The notes beneath the pieces are model-generated. The model was not told the origin of the DNA. It saw only the letters and a list, made by a program, of their open reading frames with translations, and made no database searches. The position numbers were made by a program, and so were the translations under genes. DNA of 64,000 bases from Streptomyces aquilus. GTDB taxonomy: Bacteria > Actinomycetota > Actinomycetes > Streptomycetales > Streptomycetaceae. The stretch lies in NCBI RefSeq assembly GCF_003955715.1, contig NZ_CP034463.1, forward strand, positions 2,604,001 to 2,668,000, read 5' to 3'. Of this stretch, positions 6,304-14,289 are shown in pieces. The first letter of the stretch is position 1; every line of letters begins with the position of its first letter.

Positions 6304-8850
6304 CTACTTGCGCATGACCTCCGGCTCGTGGCGGCGCAGGAAGCGGGCCACGAGGAAGCCGCAGATCACGCCGAGGACGATCAGGGCGACCATGTCCATG
6401 CCCCAGGCGCCGACGCTGTGGGCCCATAGCGGGTCGTCGCTGTCGCCCTTTGCCGGCGGGCTGATCTTGTTGAAGTCGAGCGTGGCGCCCGCGGCGGCGA
6501 CCGCCCAGCGCGACGGCATCAGGTAGGACAGCTGGTTGACGCCCACCGAGTTGGCCAGCGGGAACAGGCAGCCGGTGAAGACGACCTGGACGATCGCGAA
6601 CATGACCAGCAGCGGCATGGTCTTCTCGGCGGTCTTCACCAGGGCCGAGATTATCAGGCCGAACATCATCGCGGTGAAGCCCAGCGCCATGATCGGGATG
6701 CACAGTTCCAGCAGGATCTGGCTGCCGAAGATCAGGCCCTTGTCCGGGATGGTGCGGCTGGAGAAGCCGATGATGCCGACCAGCAGCCCCTGGAGCATGG
6801 TGACCAGGCCGAGCACGAAGACCTTGGACATCAGGTACGCCGAGCGGGACAGGCCGGTGGCCCGCTCGCGCTCGTAGATGACCCGTTCCTTGATCAGCTC
6901 ACGGACGGAGTTCGCGGCGCCGGCGAAGCAGGCGCCCACCGCGAGGATCAGCAGCACCGTCAGGGCCGTGCCGTTGGCGACGGGCTTGCCGGTGCTCGGA
7001 TTGATCTCCGTGTTGACCAGCAGGTCCTTGCCGGAGTCGATGAGCAGGCTCACCGAGCCGAGGACGAGCGGCAGGATGATCGACAGGGCCAGGAAGCCCT
7101 TGTCGGAGGCGATCACCGACACATAGCGGCGCACCAGCGTGCCGAACTGCGACATCCAGCCCTGTGGCTTCGGCGGCTTCATCGCCTGCATCGGCGGCAT
7201 CTGTACGGACTGCGGCGCAACGGCGTCGATGTCCGCGGCGTACATCTGGTAGTGCTGCGAGCCCTTCCAGCGTCCGGCCCAGTCGTAGTCGCGGTAGTTC
7301 TCGAAGGCGGAGAAGACGTCGGCCCAGCTGTCGTAGCCGAAGAAGTTCAGCGCCTCCTCGGGCGGGCCGAAGTAGGCGACCGCACCGCCGGGAGCCATCA
7401 CGAGGAGCTTGTCGCAGATCGCCAGCTCGGCCACCGAGTGGGTGACGACGAGGACCGTGCGGCCGTCGTCGGCGAGGCCGCGCAGCAGCTGCATGACGTC
7501 GCGGTCCATGCCCGGGTCGAGGCCCGAGGTGGGCTCGTCCAGGAAGATCAGCGACGGCTTGGTGAGGAGCTCCAGGGCCACCGAGACGCGCTTGCGCTGG
7601 CCGCCGGAGAGGGAGGTGACCTTCTTCTCCTTGTGGATGTCCAGCTTCAGCTCGCGCAGCACCTCGTCGATACGGGCCTCGCGCTCGGCGCCGGTGGTGT
7701 CGGCGGGGAAGCGGAGCTTGGCCGCGTACTTGAGGGCCTTCTTGACGGTCAGCTCCTTGTGCAGGATGTCGTCCTGCGGGACCAGACCGATGCGCTGACG
7801 CAGCTCGGCGAACTGCTTGTAGAGGTTCCGGTTGTCGTAGAGGACGTCGCCCTGGTTGGCGGGCCGGTAACCCGTCAGCGCCTTGAGCAGCGTCGACTTG
7901 CCGGAACCGGACGGTCCGATGACCGCGATCAGCGACTTCTCCGGGACGCCGAAGGAGACGTCCTTGAGGATCTGCTTGCCGCCGTCGACCGTGACCGTCA
8001 GGTGCCGGGCCGAGAAGGAGACCTCACCGGTGTCGACGAACTCCTCGAGCCGGTCGCCGACGATACGGAACGTCGAGTGACCGACACCGACGATGTCCGC
8101 CGGACCGAGCAGCTGCGAGCCGCCCTTGGCGATCGGCTGGCCGTTGACGTACGTGCCGTTGTGCGAGCCCAGGTCGCGGATCTCCATGCGGCCGTCGGGC
8201 GTCGAGCGGAACTCGGCGTGCAGACGGGAGACCTGGAGGTCGGAGACGACCAGTTCGTTCTCCAGGGCACGACCGATGCGCATGACGCGGCCGATCGAGA
8301 ACTGGTGGAACGTGGTCGGGCTGCGGTCACCGTAGACCGGCGGCGCCCCCGCGCCGACGCCGGGTCCGCCCTGCTGCGGCGGGATGTTCGCGGCGGGCTG
8401 CTGCGGCTGCTGCCAGCCGGCCTGCGGTGCCTGCTGCGCCGGTGGCTGCTGGTGAGGCGCCTGCTGCTGGGGCGCCTGGGCCCAGCCCGGGCCGGCGCCC
8501 TGCGCGGCGTACGGCTGCTGCTGGGGCTGCGGCGTGACAGCCACCGCGGCGCCGGAGACGCTCACGCGCGGTCCGTCGGTCGCGTTGCCGAGATGCACCG
8601 CCGTGCCAGGGCCGATCTCCAGCTGGTGGATCCGCTGGCCCTGCACGAAGGTGCCGTTGGTCGAGCCGTGGTCCTCGATGACCCAACTGCGGCCGCTCCA
8701 GCTGATCGTGGCGTGACGCCAGGACACCCTGGCGTCGTCCAGCACGATGTCACCCTGCGGATCGCGTCCGAGGGTGTAGGGCCTGGACGGGTCGAGCGTC
8801 CAGGTACGTCCATTCAATTCCAGTACGAGTTCCGGCACTCCATGCCCCAT
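6304..8850 (-). CDS. FHA-domain ABC transporter (ATPase fused to permease), Rv1747-like
   Basis: This 848-residue inner-membrane half-transporter carries two forkhead-associated phosphothreonine-binding domains. FHA1 lies at about 10-95 (TLGRDPQGDIVLDD, HGSTNGTF) and FHA2 at about 180-260 (MRIGRALENELVVSD, SHNGTYVNG). They are separated by a Gln/Pro/Ala-rich linker at about 105-170. An ATPase domain follows with Walker A GPSGSGKST near 311, signature LSGGQRKRVSV near 412, Walker B SLIFLDEPTSGLD near 430 and an H-loop VVTHSV. The C-terminal part (about 590-835) is an ABC2-type permease with about six membrane spans. The order matches mycobacterial Rv1747, whose activity is governed by Ser/Thr kinase phosphorylation read by its FHA domains. 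The substrate is unknown. It is divergent from the membrane protein at 9076. Confidence 0.93.
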   Translation of the reverse strand: MGHGVPELVLELNGRTWTLDPSRPYTLGRDPQGDIVLDDARVSWRHATISWSGRSWVIEDHGSTNGTFVQGQRIHQLEIGPGTAVHLGNATDGPRVSVSGAAVAVTPQPQQQPYAAQGAGPGWAQAPQQQAPHQQPPAQQAPQAGWQQPQQPAANIPPQQGGPGVGAGAPPVYGDRSPTTFHQFSIGRVMRIGRALENELVVSDLQVSRLHAEFRSTPDGRMEIRDLGSHNGTYVNGQPIAKGGSQLLGPADIVGVGHSTFRIVGDRLEEFVDTGEVSFSARHLTVTVDGGKQILKDVSFGVPEKSLIAVIGPSGSGKSTLLKALTGYRPANQGDVLYDNRNLYKQFAELRQRIGLVPQDDILHKELTVKKALKYAAKLRFPADTTGAEREARIDEVLRELKLDIHKEKKVTSLSGGQRKRVSVALELLTKPSLIFLDEPTSGLDPGMDRDVMQLLRGLADDGRTVLVVTHSVAELAICDKLLVMAPGGAVAYFGPPEEALNFFGYDSWADVFSAFENYRDYDWAGRWKGSQHYQMYAADIDAVAPQSVQMPPMQAMKPPKPQGWMSQFGTLVRRYVSVIASDKGFLALSIILPLVLGSVSLLIDSGKDLLVNTEINPSTGKPVANGTALTVLLILAVGACFAGAANSVRELIKERVIYERERATGLSRSAYLMSKVFVLGLVTMLQGLLVGIIGFSSRTIPDKGLIFGSQILLELCIPIMALGFTAMMFGLIISALVKTAEKTMPLLVMFAIVQVVFTGCLFPLANSVGVNQLSYLMPSRWAVAAAGATLDFNKISPPAKGDSDDPLWAHSVGAWGMDMVALIVLGVICGFLVARFLRRHEPEVMRK

Positions 8851-9075
8851 GAGTAGTCCCCCGAGTTACCCCCAACACAGGGAGTCTAGGGATGTCGAAC
8901 ATCGTCGGGAACTATTTCAGGCTCGGCCCCCTGACCGAAAGTCGGGCCTTGTGAAGACCACGTACGTACGCATCGACCCGTCCCGTTGACGGGGTTGAAA
9001 CCGACCCGGAGAGTGGTAATCCACGCGAGGGGGACATGCGCGGTAATCGCCGCGCCGCGGATCGGGGGGTCTGCC

Positions 9076-11697
9076 ATGAGTGCGTCCACGCACGTCGAGA
9101 CCACGAAGTACGGCGCGAAGCTGCCATGGGGAGACATCCTGCTGACCGCGATCGTCGCCGTGAGCTGGGCGTTGATCGGCATGGCCGGTGTCGCGGCGCT
9201 CGGGCTGCATCTGCTGGGCGCGGACGCGACGGCCTCGCTGGGCCCGATGACCGCGGCGGTGGTGGCGCTTGGGGCGGGTGGTTCGGTGACGCCGTCGGGC
9301 GATGTGTCCGCATTCGGACTGACCGGCGCGGAGGCGGCGACCGCCATCGAGATCACGCCACTGGGGGTGAGCCTGGTCGGCGCGCTCCTTTTGTCATGGT
9401 TCTTCCTACGGTCCCTGCGGTCGGCGGGAGTTGTGATCGCACCGGGCGAACTCCTCGCGCGCGCGGGCGCGGTGGTCGTCCTCTTCGTGGCCACGCTGGG
9501 TGGGCTGGCCTGGGCGGGGCACGACGTCATCACGATCGACGGCGGCGCGCTCGGGCTCGACAAGCTGCCCGGTGGCGGGGGCGGGGGCGGGGGCGGCGGC
9601 CTGAAGATCCCCGGGCTCGGTGACGTCGGGGACATCGGAGGGCTGCTGCCGGACAAGATCGGCAACCTGGTCGACGCGAAGGCGGCGGTCGGCTTCACGG
9701 TGGACACGGTGCCGACGCTGCTGGGCGGGCTGGGCTGGTCGGCGGGCATCCTGCTGATCGCCCTGCTGGCGTCCCGCCGTACGCCGTTGCCGCGCGGCTG
9801 GGAAGCCCTGCACCGGATGGTCCGCCCAGCGGTGTCGGCCCTCGTCACCGTGCTGCTGGTCGCGGTCGCGGCGGGGCTCGCGGCGGCGGCGTACGCGGCG
9901 ATCGGCGACGGCCACCCGAAGCGGATCGCGGGCGCGGCCCTGCTGGGCACGCCCAACGGCACCTGGCTGGGCATCCCGATCGGCCTGTTCGTCCCGTGGG
10001 ACGGCCGCGCGACGGGCCCCCTGACCGCTTTCCTCCCCGCCCCCCTGGACGACCTGCTCAGCTCCGAACGCGACGAGTCCGTCTCCCTCTCCCGCCTCGC
10101 CGAACTCGACGGCCGGGTCTGGCTGTTGGCGGTCGCGGCGGCCGTGATGATGCTGCTGGCGGGGGTTCTGGCGGCGGTGCGGACGCCGGTCGGGGTGGTG
10201 GTGAAGGAAGCGGCTGCGGGTTCGGGCGCGGATGCCTCGTACGTACGTGATCCGGGCGCCCTCGGCTTCGCCGGGCGCTGTGCGCTGCGGTTGGGCTTGG
10301 TGACGGCGTTGGCGCTGCCGTTGCTGGCCTGGCTGACGGAGGTGTCTGTGGACGCCTCGCTGTCGGTCCTGGGCTTCGACGCGTTCGGCGCCGGCATCGA
10401 ACTCCACGGCCACCTCGGCATGGCCCTGCTCCTGGGCGCCCTGTGGGGCGCGGGCGCGGGCGCAGCGGGGGCCTTGCTGGCCAGGGCGACGGGGGCGGCT
10501 GGGCAGCGGGCGGCTGCGTTGGCACTGGGTGACTTGGCGGGGGTTGCGGGGGGTTCGGGGGGCGGGGGTGGCGCTGGGGTCCCGTGGGATTCGGGCGGTG
10601 GGGGTGGCTCTGGGGTCACGGTGGGTTCGGGCAGTGGGCCGGGGGCGTATGCCGGGCAGTCGGGGGGTGGGCCGCAGGGGGCCGGATCTTGGGCTGGGCC
10701 GCAGGGGGGCGGCTCCTGGGCTGGGCCGTATGCGGGTGAGGGCGGAGTCTCGGGGGTGAGCGGCGGCGCCGGGGCGGTGGGGGCCGGTGCGGGTGGGGCG
10801 TGGTCGCGTGAGGGGGAGGCGGGGGCGTGGCCGCGTGAAGGTCAGGCCGAGCCTTGGTCGCGTGAAGGCGAGGCCGCGCCTTATGCCGGTAAGGGCGGGG
10901 CGCGGTCGCGCGGAGATGAGGCCGGGCCGTACGCCGGTGAAGGCGGGGCCGGGCCGTACGCCGGTGAAGGCGGGGCTGCGCCCGCGGGTCAGGGTGGGGG
11001 TTCGCATCCGGGGTGGGGTGGGGCTTCGGGTTCTGGCGCGGGTCGGGGGGCGGCTTCCGGGGCGGGGTCGGGTGAGGCCTCGGCTTCTGGGGCGGGGCAG
11101 GGCGGAGCCTCCGGGGAGGCTGGGCCGTATGTGCCGGGTACGCCGTCGTATCGGCCGCCGAATCCCGACACCAATCCGTACCTGCGCGTACCGGAGGAGC
11201 TGCGAGGCCCGGAGGACGCACGGCCGCCCGACGCGCGGGGAGCAGGTGTGGCCGACGCCCCGCCAGGAGGGTCGCGGCCGCCATACAGCTCACCGCCCGG
11301 AGCCTCACAACCCCAGCACGGCTCACCACCCGAAGCCTCGCAACCCCACTACGGCTCACCACCCGAAGGCTCACGACCGCAGTACGGCTCACCGCCCGGA
11401 CGGGGACGCCCCCGTCCCGGCGAGCCCGGCGGTGACGCCGGTCAGCCTGGCGGGTGGGCCGGTGACCGGGGGCAGGCCGGTGGTCGGCCCGATGACTCGC
11501 GCAGGTCCGACGACGGGAACCCTGGCGACGAGTCGCCCCCCGCCGGGGACGACGTGTACGGCGCGCCCACCATGGTGCGGCCGATGCAGCCGCCGCCCTC
11601 GCGGAAACCGCCGTCGGCGCCCGGTGAGGGGGCACCGCCGCCGCCTCCGCCGCCCCCGCCTCCTCCCCCGCCCGGCAGGCCCAAGGGGCGGAGGTGA
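9076..11697 (+). CDS. Large membrane protein with repetitive Gly/Pro-rich tail (streptophobe-type)
   Basis: This 873-residue protein starts at the ATG at 9076, chosen for the GGGGGG before it. The first half (about 1-500) holds around eight hydrophobic segments, for example LTAIVAVSWALIGMAGVAAL and VLLVAVAAGLAAAAYAAI, with a run of glycines (about 165-174) in an external or cytosolic loop. The second half (about 505-873) has no membrane span. It is a low-complexity tail rich in Gly, Ala, Ser and later Pro, with degenerate repeats such as AGPYAGEGG and YGSPPE, a polyproline run near the end and a basic tip GRPKGRR. The layout resembles proteins annotated as the streptophobe family; the function is unknown. 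It is divergent from the FHA-ABC transporter, so a shared promoter region and role are possible. Confidence 0.8.
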   Translation: MSASTHVETTKYGAKLPWGDILLTAIVAVSWALIGMAGVAALGLHLLGADATASLGPMTAAVVALGAGGSVTPSGDVSAFGLTGAEAATAIEITPLGVSLVGALLLSWFFLRSLRSAGVVIAPGELLARAGAVVVLFVATLGGLAWAGHDVITIDGGALGLDKLPGGGGGGGGGGLKIPGLGDVGDIGGLLPDKIGNLVDAKAAVGFTVDTVPTLLGGLGWSAGILLIALLASRRTPLPRGWEALHRMVRPAVSALVTVLLVAVAAGLAAAAYAAIGDGHPKRIAGAALLGTPNGTWLGIPIGLFVPWDGRATGPLTAFLPAPLDDLLSSERDESVSLSRLAELDGRVWLLAVAAAVMMLLAGVLAAVRTPVGVVVKEAAAGSGADASYVRDPGALGFAGRCALRLGLVTALALPLLAWLTEVSVDASLSVLGFDAFGAGIELHGHLGMALLLGALWGAGAGAAGALLARATGAAGQRAAALALGDLAGVAGGSGGGGGAGVPWDSGGGGGSGVTVGSGSGPGAYAGQSGGGPQGAGSWAGPQGGGSWAGPYAGEGGVSGVSGGAGAVGAGAGGAWSREGEAGAWPREGQAEPWSREGEAAPYAGKGGARSRGDEAGPYAGEGGAGPYAGEGGAAPAGQGGGSHPGWGGASGSGAGRGAASGAGSGEASASGAGQGGASGEAGPYVPGTPSYRPPNPDTNPYLRVPEELRGPEDARPPDARGAGVADAPPGGSRPPYSSPPGASQPQHGSPPEASQPHYGSPPEGSRPQYGSPPGRGRPRPGEPGGDAGQPGGWAGDRGQAGGRPDDSRRSDDGNPGDESPPAGDDVYGAPTMVRPMQPPPSRKPPSAPGEGAPPPPPPPPPPPPPGRPKGRR
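10921..10974 (+). repeat. 27-base in-frame tandem repeat
   Basis: Two identical 27-base units (10921-10947 and 10948-10974) encode AGPYAGEGG twice within the low-complexity tail of the membrane protein. Degenerate copies (PYAGKGG, PYAGEGGVSG) lie nearby, which suggests growth by slippage while keeping the reading frame. Confidence 0.85.
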
Positions 11698-11820
11698 CTC
11701 CGCGAGGGGCGTGAGGCGGTGCGTAAGATCCGCTCCACCTGAAGGACACCGAGTGTTCCCTGTCCGCCAGGCGGACCTCAGGGGCGGAAGGCACTGCGTG
11801 CCGGATACGGTGGGTACACC

Positions 11821-13032
11821 ATGAGCGCTTCGCAGACCTCCGACGTACCCACTCTTCTCGTCAAGATCTTCGGCAAGGACAAGCCGGGCATCACGGCCGG
11901 TCTCTTCGACACCCTCGCCGCCTACTCGGTCGACGTCGTCGACATCGAGCAGGTCGTCACCCGTGGCCGGATGGTGCTGTGCGCGCTCGTGACCGAGCCG
12001 CCGCGCGGGCTCGAGGGCGATCTGCGGTCGACCGTCCACAGCTGGGCGGAGTCGGTGAAGATGCAGGCGGAGATCATCTCCGGCCTCGGTGACAACCGCC
12101 CCCGTGGCCTCGGCCGCTCCCTGGTCACCGTGCTCGGCCACCCGCTCACCGCGGAGGCCACGGCCGCGATCGCGGCCCGGATCACCAAGGCCGGCGGCAA
12201 CATCGACCGTATCTTCCGGCTCGCCAAGTACCCGGTGACGGCCGTGGAGTTCGCGGTGTCCGGTGTCGAGACCGCGCCGCTGCGCACCGCGCTGGTGACC
12301 GACGCCGCCGCACTCGGCGTGGACGTCGCCGTCGTCGCGGCGGGCCTGCACCGGCGCGCTCAGCGGCTCGTCGTCATGGACGTGGACTCCACCCTCATCC
12401 AGGACGAGGTCATCGAGCTCTTCGCGGCGCACGCCGGCTGCGAGGACAAGGTCGCCGAGGTGACGGCGGCCGCGATGCGCGGGGAGCTGGACTTCGAGCA
12501 GTCCCTGCACGCGCGCGTGGCCCTCCTGGAGGGGCTGGACGCGTCCGTCGTCGAGAAGGTGCGCAGCGAGGTACGGCTGACGCCCGGCGCCCGCACCCTC
12601 ATCCGCACCCTCAAGCGCCTCGGTTACCAAGTCGGCGTCGTCTCCGGCGGGTTCACCCAGGTCACCGACGATCTGAAGGAACGGCTCGGGCTGGACTTCG
12701 CCCAGGCCAACACCCTGGAGATCGTCGACGGCAAGCTGACCGGGCGGGTCACCGGCGAGATCGTGGACCGGGCCGGGAAGGCGCGGCTGCTGCGCCGGTT
12801 CGCCGCCGAGGCGGGGGTGCCGCTGTCGCAGACCGTGGCCATCGGCGACGGGGCCAACGACCTGGACATGCTGAACGCGGCCGGCCTCGGCGTCGCCTTC
12901 AACGCCAAGCCGGTGGTGCGGGAGGCCGCGCACACCGCGGTGAACGTGCCGTTCCTGGACACGGTCCTCTACCTGCTCGGCGTCACCCGCGAAGAGGTCG
13001 AGGCGGCGGACATCCACGACGAGCTGCTCTGA
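11821..13032 (+). CDS. serB: Phosphoserine phosphatase with N-terminal ACT domains
   Basis: This 403-residue enzyme catalyses the last step of serine synthesis, O-phospho-L-serine to L-serine. The N-terminal 175 residues form two ACT-like domains (KDKPGITAGLFDTLAAYSVDVVDIEQV and the second beginning SLVTVLGHPLTAEATAAI), which usually sense amino acids. The C-terminal HAD phosphatase domain has the nucleophile motif DVDST at 187-191, SGGF in motif II, and GDGANDLDML in motif IV with the metal-binding aspartates. The length fits the long actinobacterial SerB (mycobacterial SerB2 type). An 18-base tandem repeat starts at its stop codon, and a 17-bp stem terminator follows. Confidence 0.97.
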   Translation: MSASQTSDVPTLLVKIFGKDKPGITAGLFDTLAAYSVDVVDIEQVVTRGRMVLCALVTEPPRGLEGDLRSTVHSWAESVKMQAEIISGLGDNRPRGLGRSLVTVLGHPLTAEATAAIAARITKAGGNIDRIFRLAKYPVTAVEFAVSGVETAPLRTALVTDAAALGVDVAVVAAGLHRRAQRLVVMDVDSTLIQDEVIELFAAHAGCEDKVAEVTAAAMRGELDFEQSLHARVALLEGLDASVVEKVRSEVRLTPGARTLIRTLKRLGYQVGVVSGGFTQVTDDLKERLGLDFAQANTLEIVDGKLTGRVTGEIVDRAGKARLLRRFAAEAGVPLSQTVAIGDGANDLDMLNAAGLGVAFNAKPVVREAAHTAVNVPFLDTVLYLLGVTREEVEAADIHDELL

Positions 13033-13066
13033 CACCTCCGGACCGTCCGACACCTCCGGATCATCC
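13031..13066 (+). repeat. 18-base tandem repeat beginning at the serB stop codon
   Basis: Two units with consensus GACACCTCCGGAyCrTCC (13031-13048 and 13049-13066) abut each other. The first includes the last two bases of the serB TGA. It is one of several gene-end repeats in this window. Confidence 0.7.
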
Positions 13067-13105
13067 GGCGAGGGCCCGGCACCTCCGCGGTGCCGGGCCC
13101 TCGCC
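13067..13105. terminator. Bidirectional terminator serB/sixA
   Basis: A 17-bp perfect stem (13067-13083 and 13089-13105) with loop TCCGC lies between convergent genes ending at 13032 and 13124. Confidence 0.9.
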
Positions 13106-13123
13106 GTCATGACTCGGCGGGGA

Positions 13124-13642
13124 TCATTCCGACGGTGCCCAGTAGTCGAGGAGGGTGGCCACACCCGGCTCCAGGCTCTTCCAGGAACCGGTGAAGGACA
13201 GGACCGCGAACGCGGCGGCGGGGAAGCCGCGGCGGCTCATCCGCTCGCGGGCGTCGCCCTCGGCCGAGCCCGCCAGGATCTCGGCGAGACCCTGCACCCC
13301 GGGGTTGTGGCCGATCAGGACGACGTTCTGGGAGTCGTCCGGGGTCTCGTTGAGCACGGCGATGAGCTCGCCGGGAGAGGCCTCGTAGACCCGCTCCTCA
13401 TAGACGGTTTTCGGCCGGTGCGCGAGTTCGTGCACGGCGAGCTTCCATGTCTCACGGGTCCGGATCGCTGTGGAGCACAGGGCCAGGTCGAGGGTGATGT
13501 CGGAGTCGGCCAGCTTCCGCCCTGCCACGGCCGCGTCCATGCGTCCCCGCTCGGCAAGCGGTCGCTCATGGTCGGACACCTGTGGCCAGTCGGCTTTCGC
13601 ATGCCGGAAAAGGACAATCCTGCGGGGTTCTGCGACGCTCAT
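13124..13642 (-). CDS. SixA-type phosphohistidine phosphatase (histidine phosphatase superfamily)
   Basis: This is a 172-residue cytosolic protein of the phosphoglycerate-mutase-like superfamily. The catalytic motif is RHAKA with nucleophile H14; the second histidine is H112 in LIGHNPG, and CSTAIRTRETW supplies the phosphate-binding arginine. The RHAKA variant and short length fit SixA, which removes phosphate from histidine phosphotransfer proteins. In actinobacteria the natural substrate is uncertain. The gene is convergent with serB. Confidence 0.9.
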   Translation of the reverse strand: MSVAEPRRIVLFRHAKADWPQVSDHERPLAERGRMDAAVAGRKLADSDITLDLALCSTAIRTRETWKLAVHELAHRPKTVYEERVYEASPGELIAVLNETPDDSQNVVLIGHNPGVQGLAEILAGSAEGDARERMSRRGFPAAAFAVLSFTGSWKSLEPGVATLLDYWAPSE

Positions 13643-13742
13643 GGGACCCAGCTTCGCATGAAACAGGCCATGGGGCGCAGGGAGTTGACAGGCGGCCGCG
13701 ACGGTGCCTGACGATCACCGCGGGCCGGGGAATCCGGGCCGG

Positions 13743-13949
13743 TCAGCGCGCGGCCAGCTGCTGTATGCGCTCGAAGAGATGGGTGATCGCCGGGTCGCCC
13801 GCGGCGGCCTGTGCGTCGGCCGGGTTGAGTATCAGGGCGAGCAGGGTGATGAAGGCGAGCGTCGGCAGGGCGAGGGCCCACCAGGGCAGCCGGATGTCGG
13901 CGCGACCCCGGGTCGCCGGGTGGGGCGGGGTGTGCGATGGGGCCGACAT
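13743..13949 (-). CDS. Small single-span membrane protein
   Basis: This 68-residue protein is read from the ATG at 13949, which has GGAGG seven bases upstream; the longer open frame upstream lacks coding character. A polar, proline-containing N-terminus (MSAPSHTPPHPATRG) precedes one hydrophobic span (about 22-42, WWALALPTLAFITLLALIL). A short C-terminal helix, PAITHLFERIQQLAAR, could be amphipathic and peripheral. No family is recognised. It lies on the same strand downstream of a second microprotein and an MFS gene. Confidence 0.7.
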   Translation of the reverse strand: MSAPSHTPPHPATRGRADIRLPWWALALPTLAFITLLALILNPADAQAAAGDPAITHLFERIQQLAAR

Positions 13950-14124
13950 GGGTGCCTCCGCGTCTCTCCGAGTGGGCCGGTGGTCCGCTCGGTCGCGGCC
14001 ACATCTCGAAGGTACGGATCCGGCGGCCCCCAACCCATCCGGTGATCCACCCAGTTGCCCCTGAGACACACCCCCTAGGGGACGGGGGGATAACCCCACC
14101 CCTGCCCCCGGGAGGCGGACGGGT

Positions 14125-14241
14125 TCAGGGCGAGGCGATCGTCGCGATGACGGCGATGATCACGAAGATGGCGAGGAACGAGCCGAAGACGAGCAGCATC
14201 TTCTTCTGGCCGTTCTGGGGGTTCGGGTCGAGCACTGGCAT
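14125..14241 (-). CDS. 38-residue membrane microprotein (SGM_5486 family)
   Basis: The frame reads MPVLDPNPQNGQKKMLLVFG and then SFLAIFVIIAVIATIASP before TGA, so it is a soluble Pro/Asn-rich head followed by a single membrane span. The sequence matches my memory of the Streptomyces SGM_5486 'transporter-associated' microprotein family, which is conserved almost residue for residue. It sits 48 bases downstream of the MFS transporter on the same strand, which fits a small partner or stabiliser of that transporter. It is too short for most gene callers. Confidence 0.85.
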   Translation of the reverse strand: MPVLDPNPQNGQKKMLLVFGSFLAIFVIIAVIATIASP

Positions 14242-14289
14242 GCGGCAAGTCTCGCACCCCCGTCCGCCGGCAACCCCGTGGGGGTGGCG

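Noticed and set aside
10540..11697. Repetitive tail of the large membrane protein as a possible separate gene
   Set aside because: The tail continues in frame from the membrane part with no internal start preceded by a ribosome binding site, so it is one protein.
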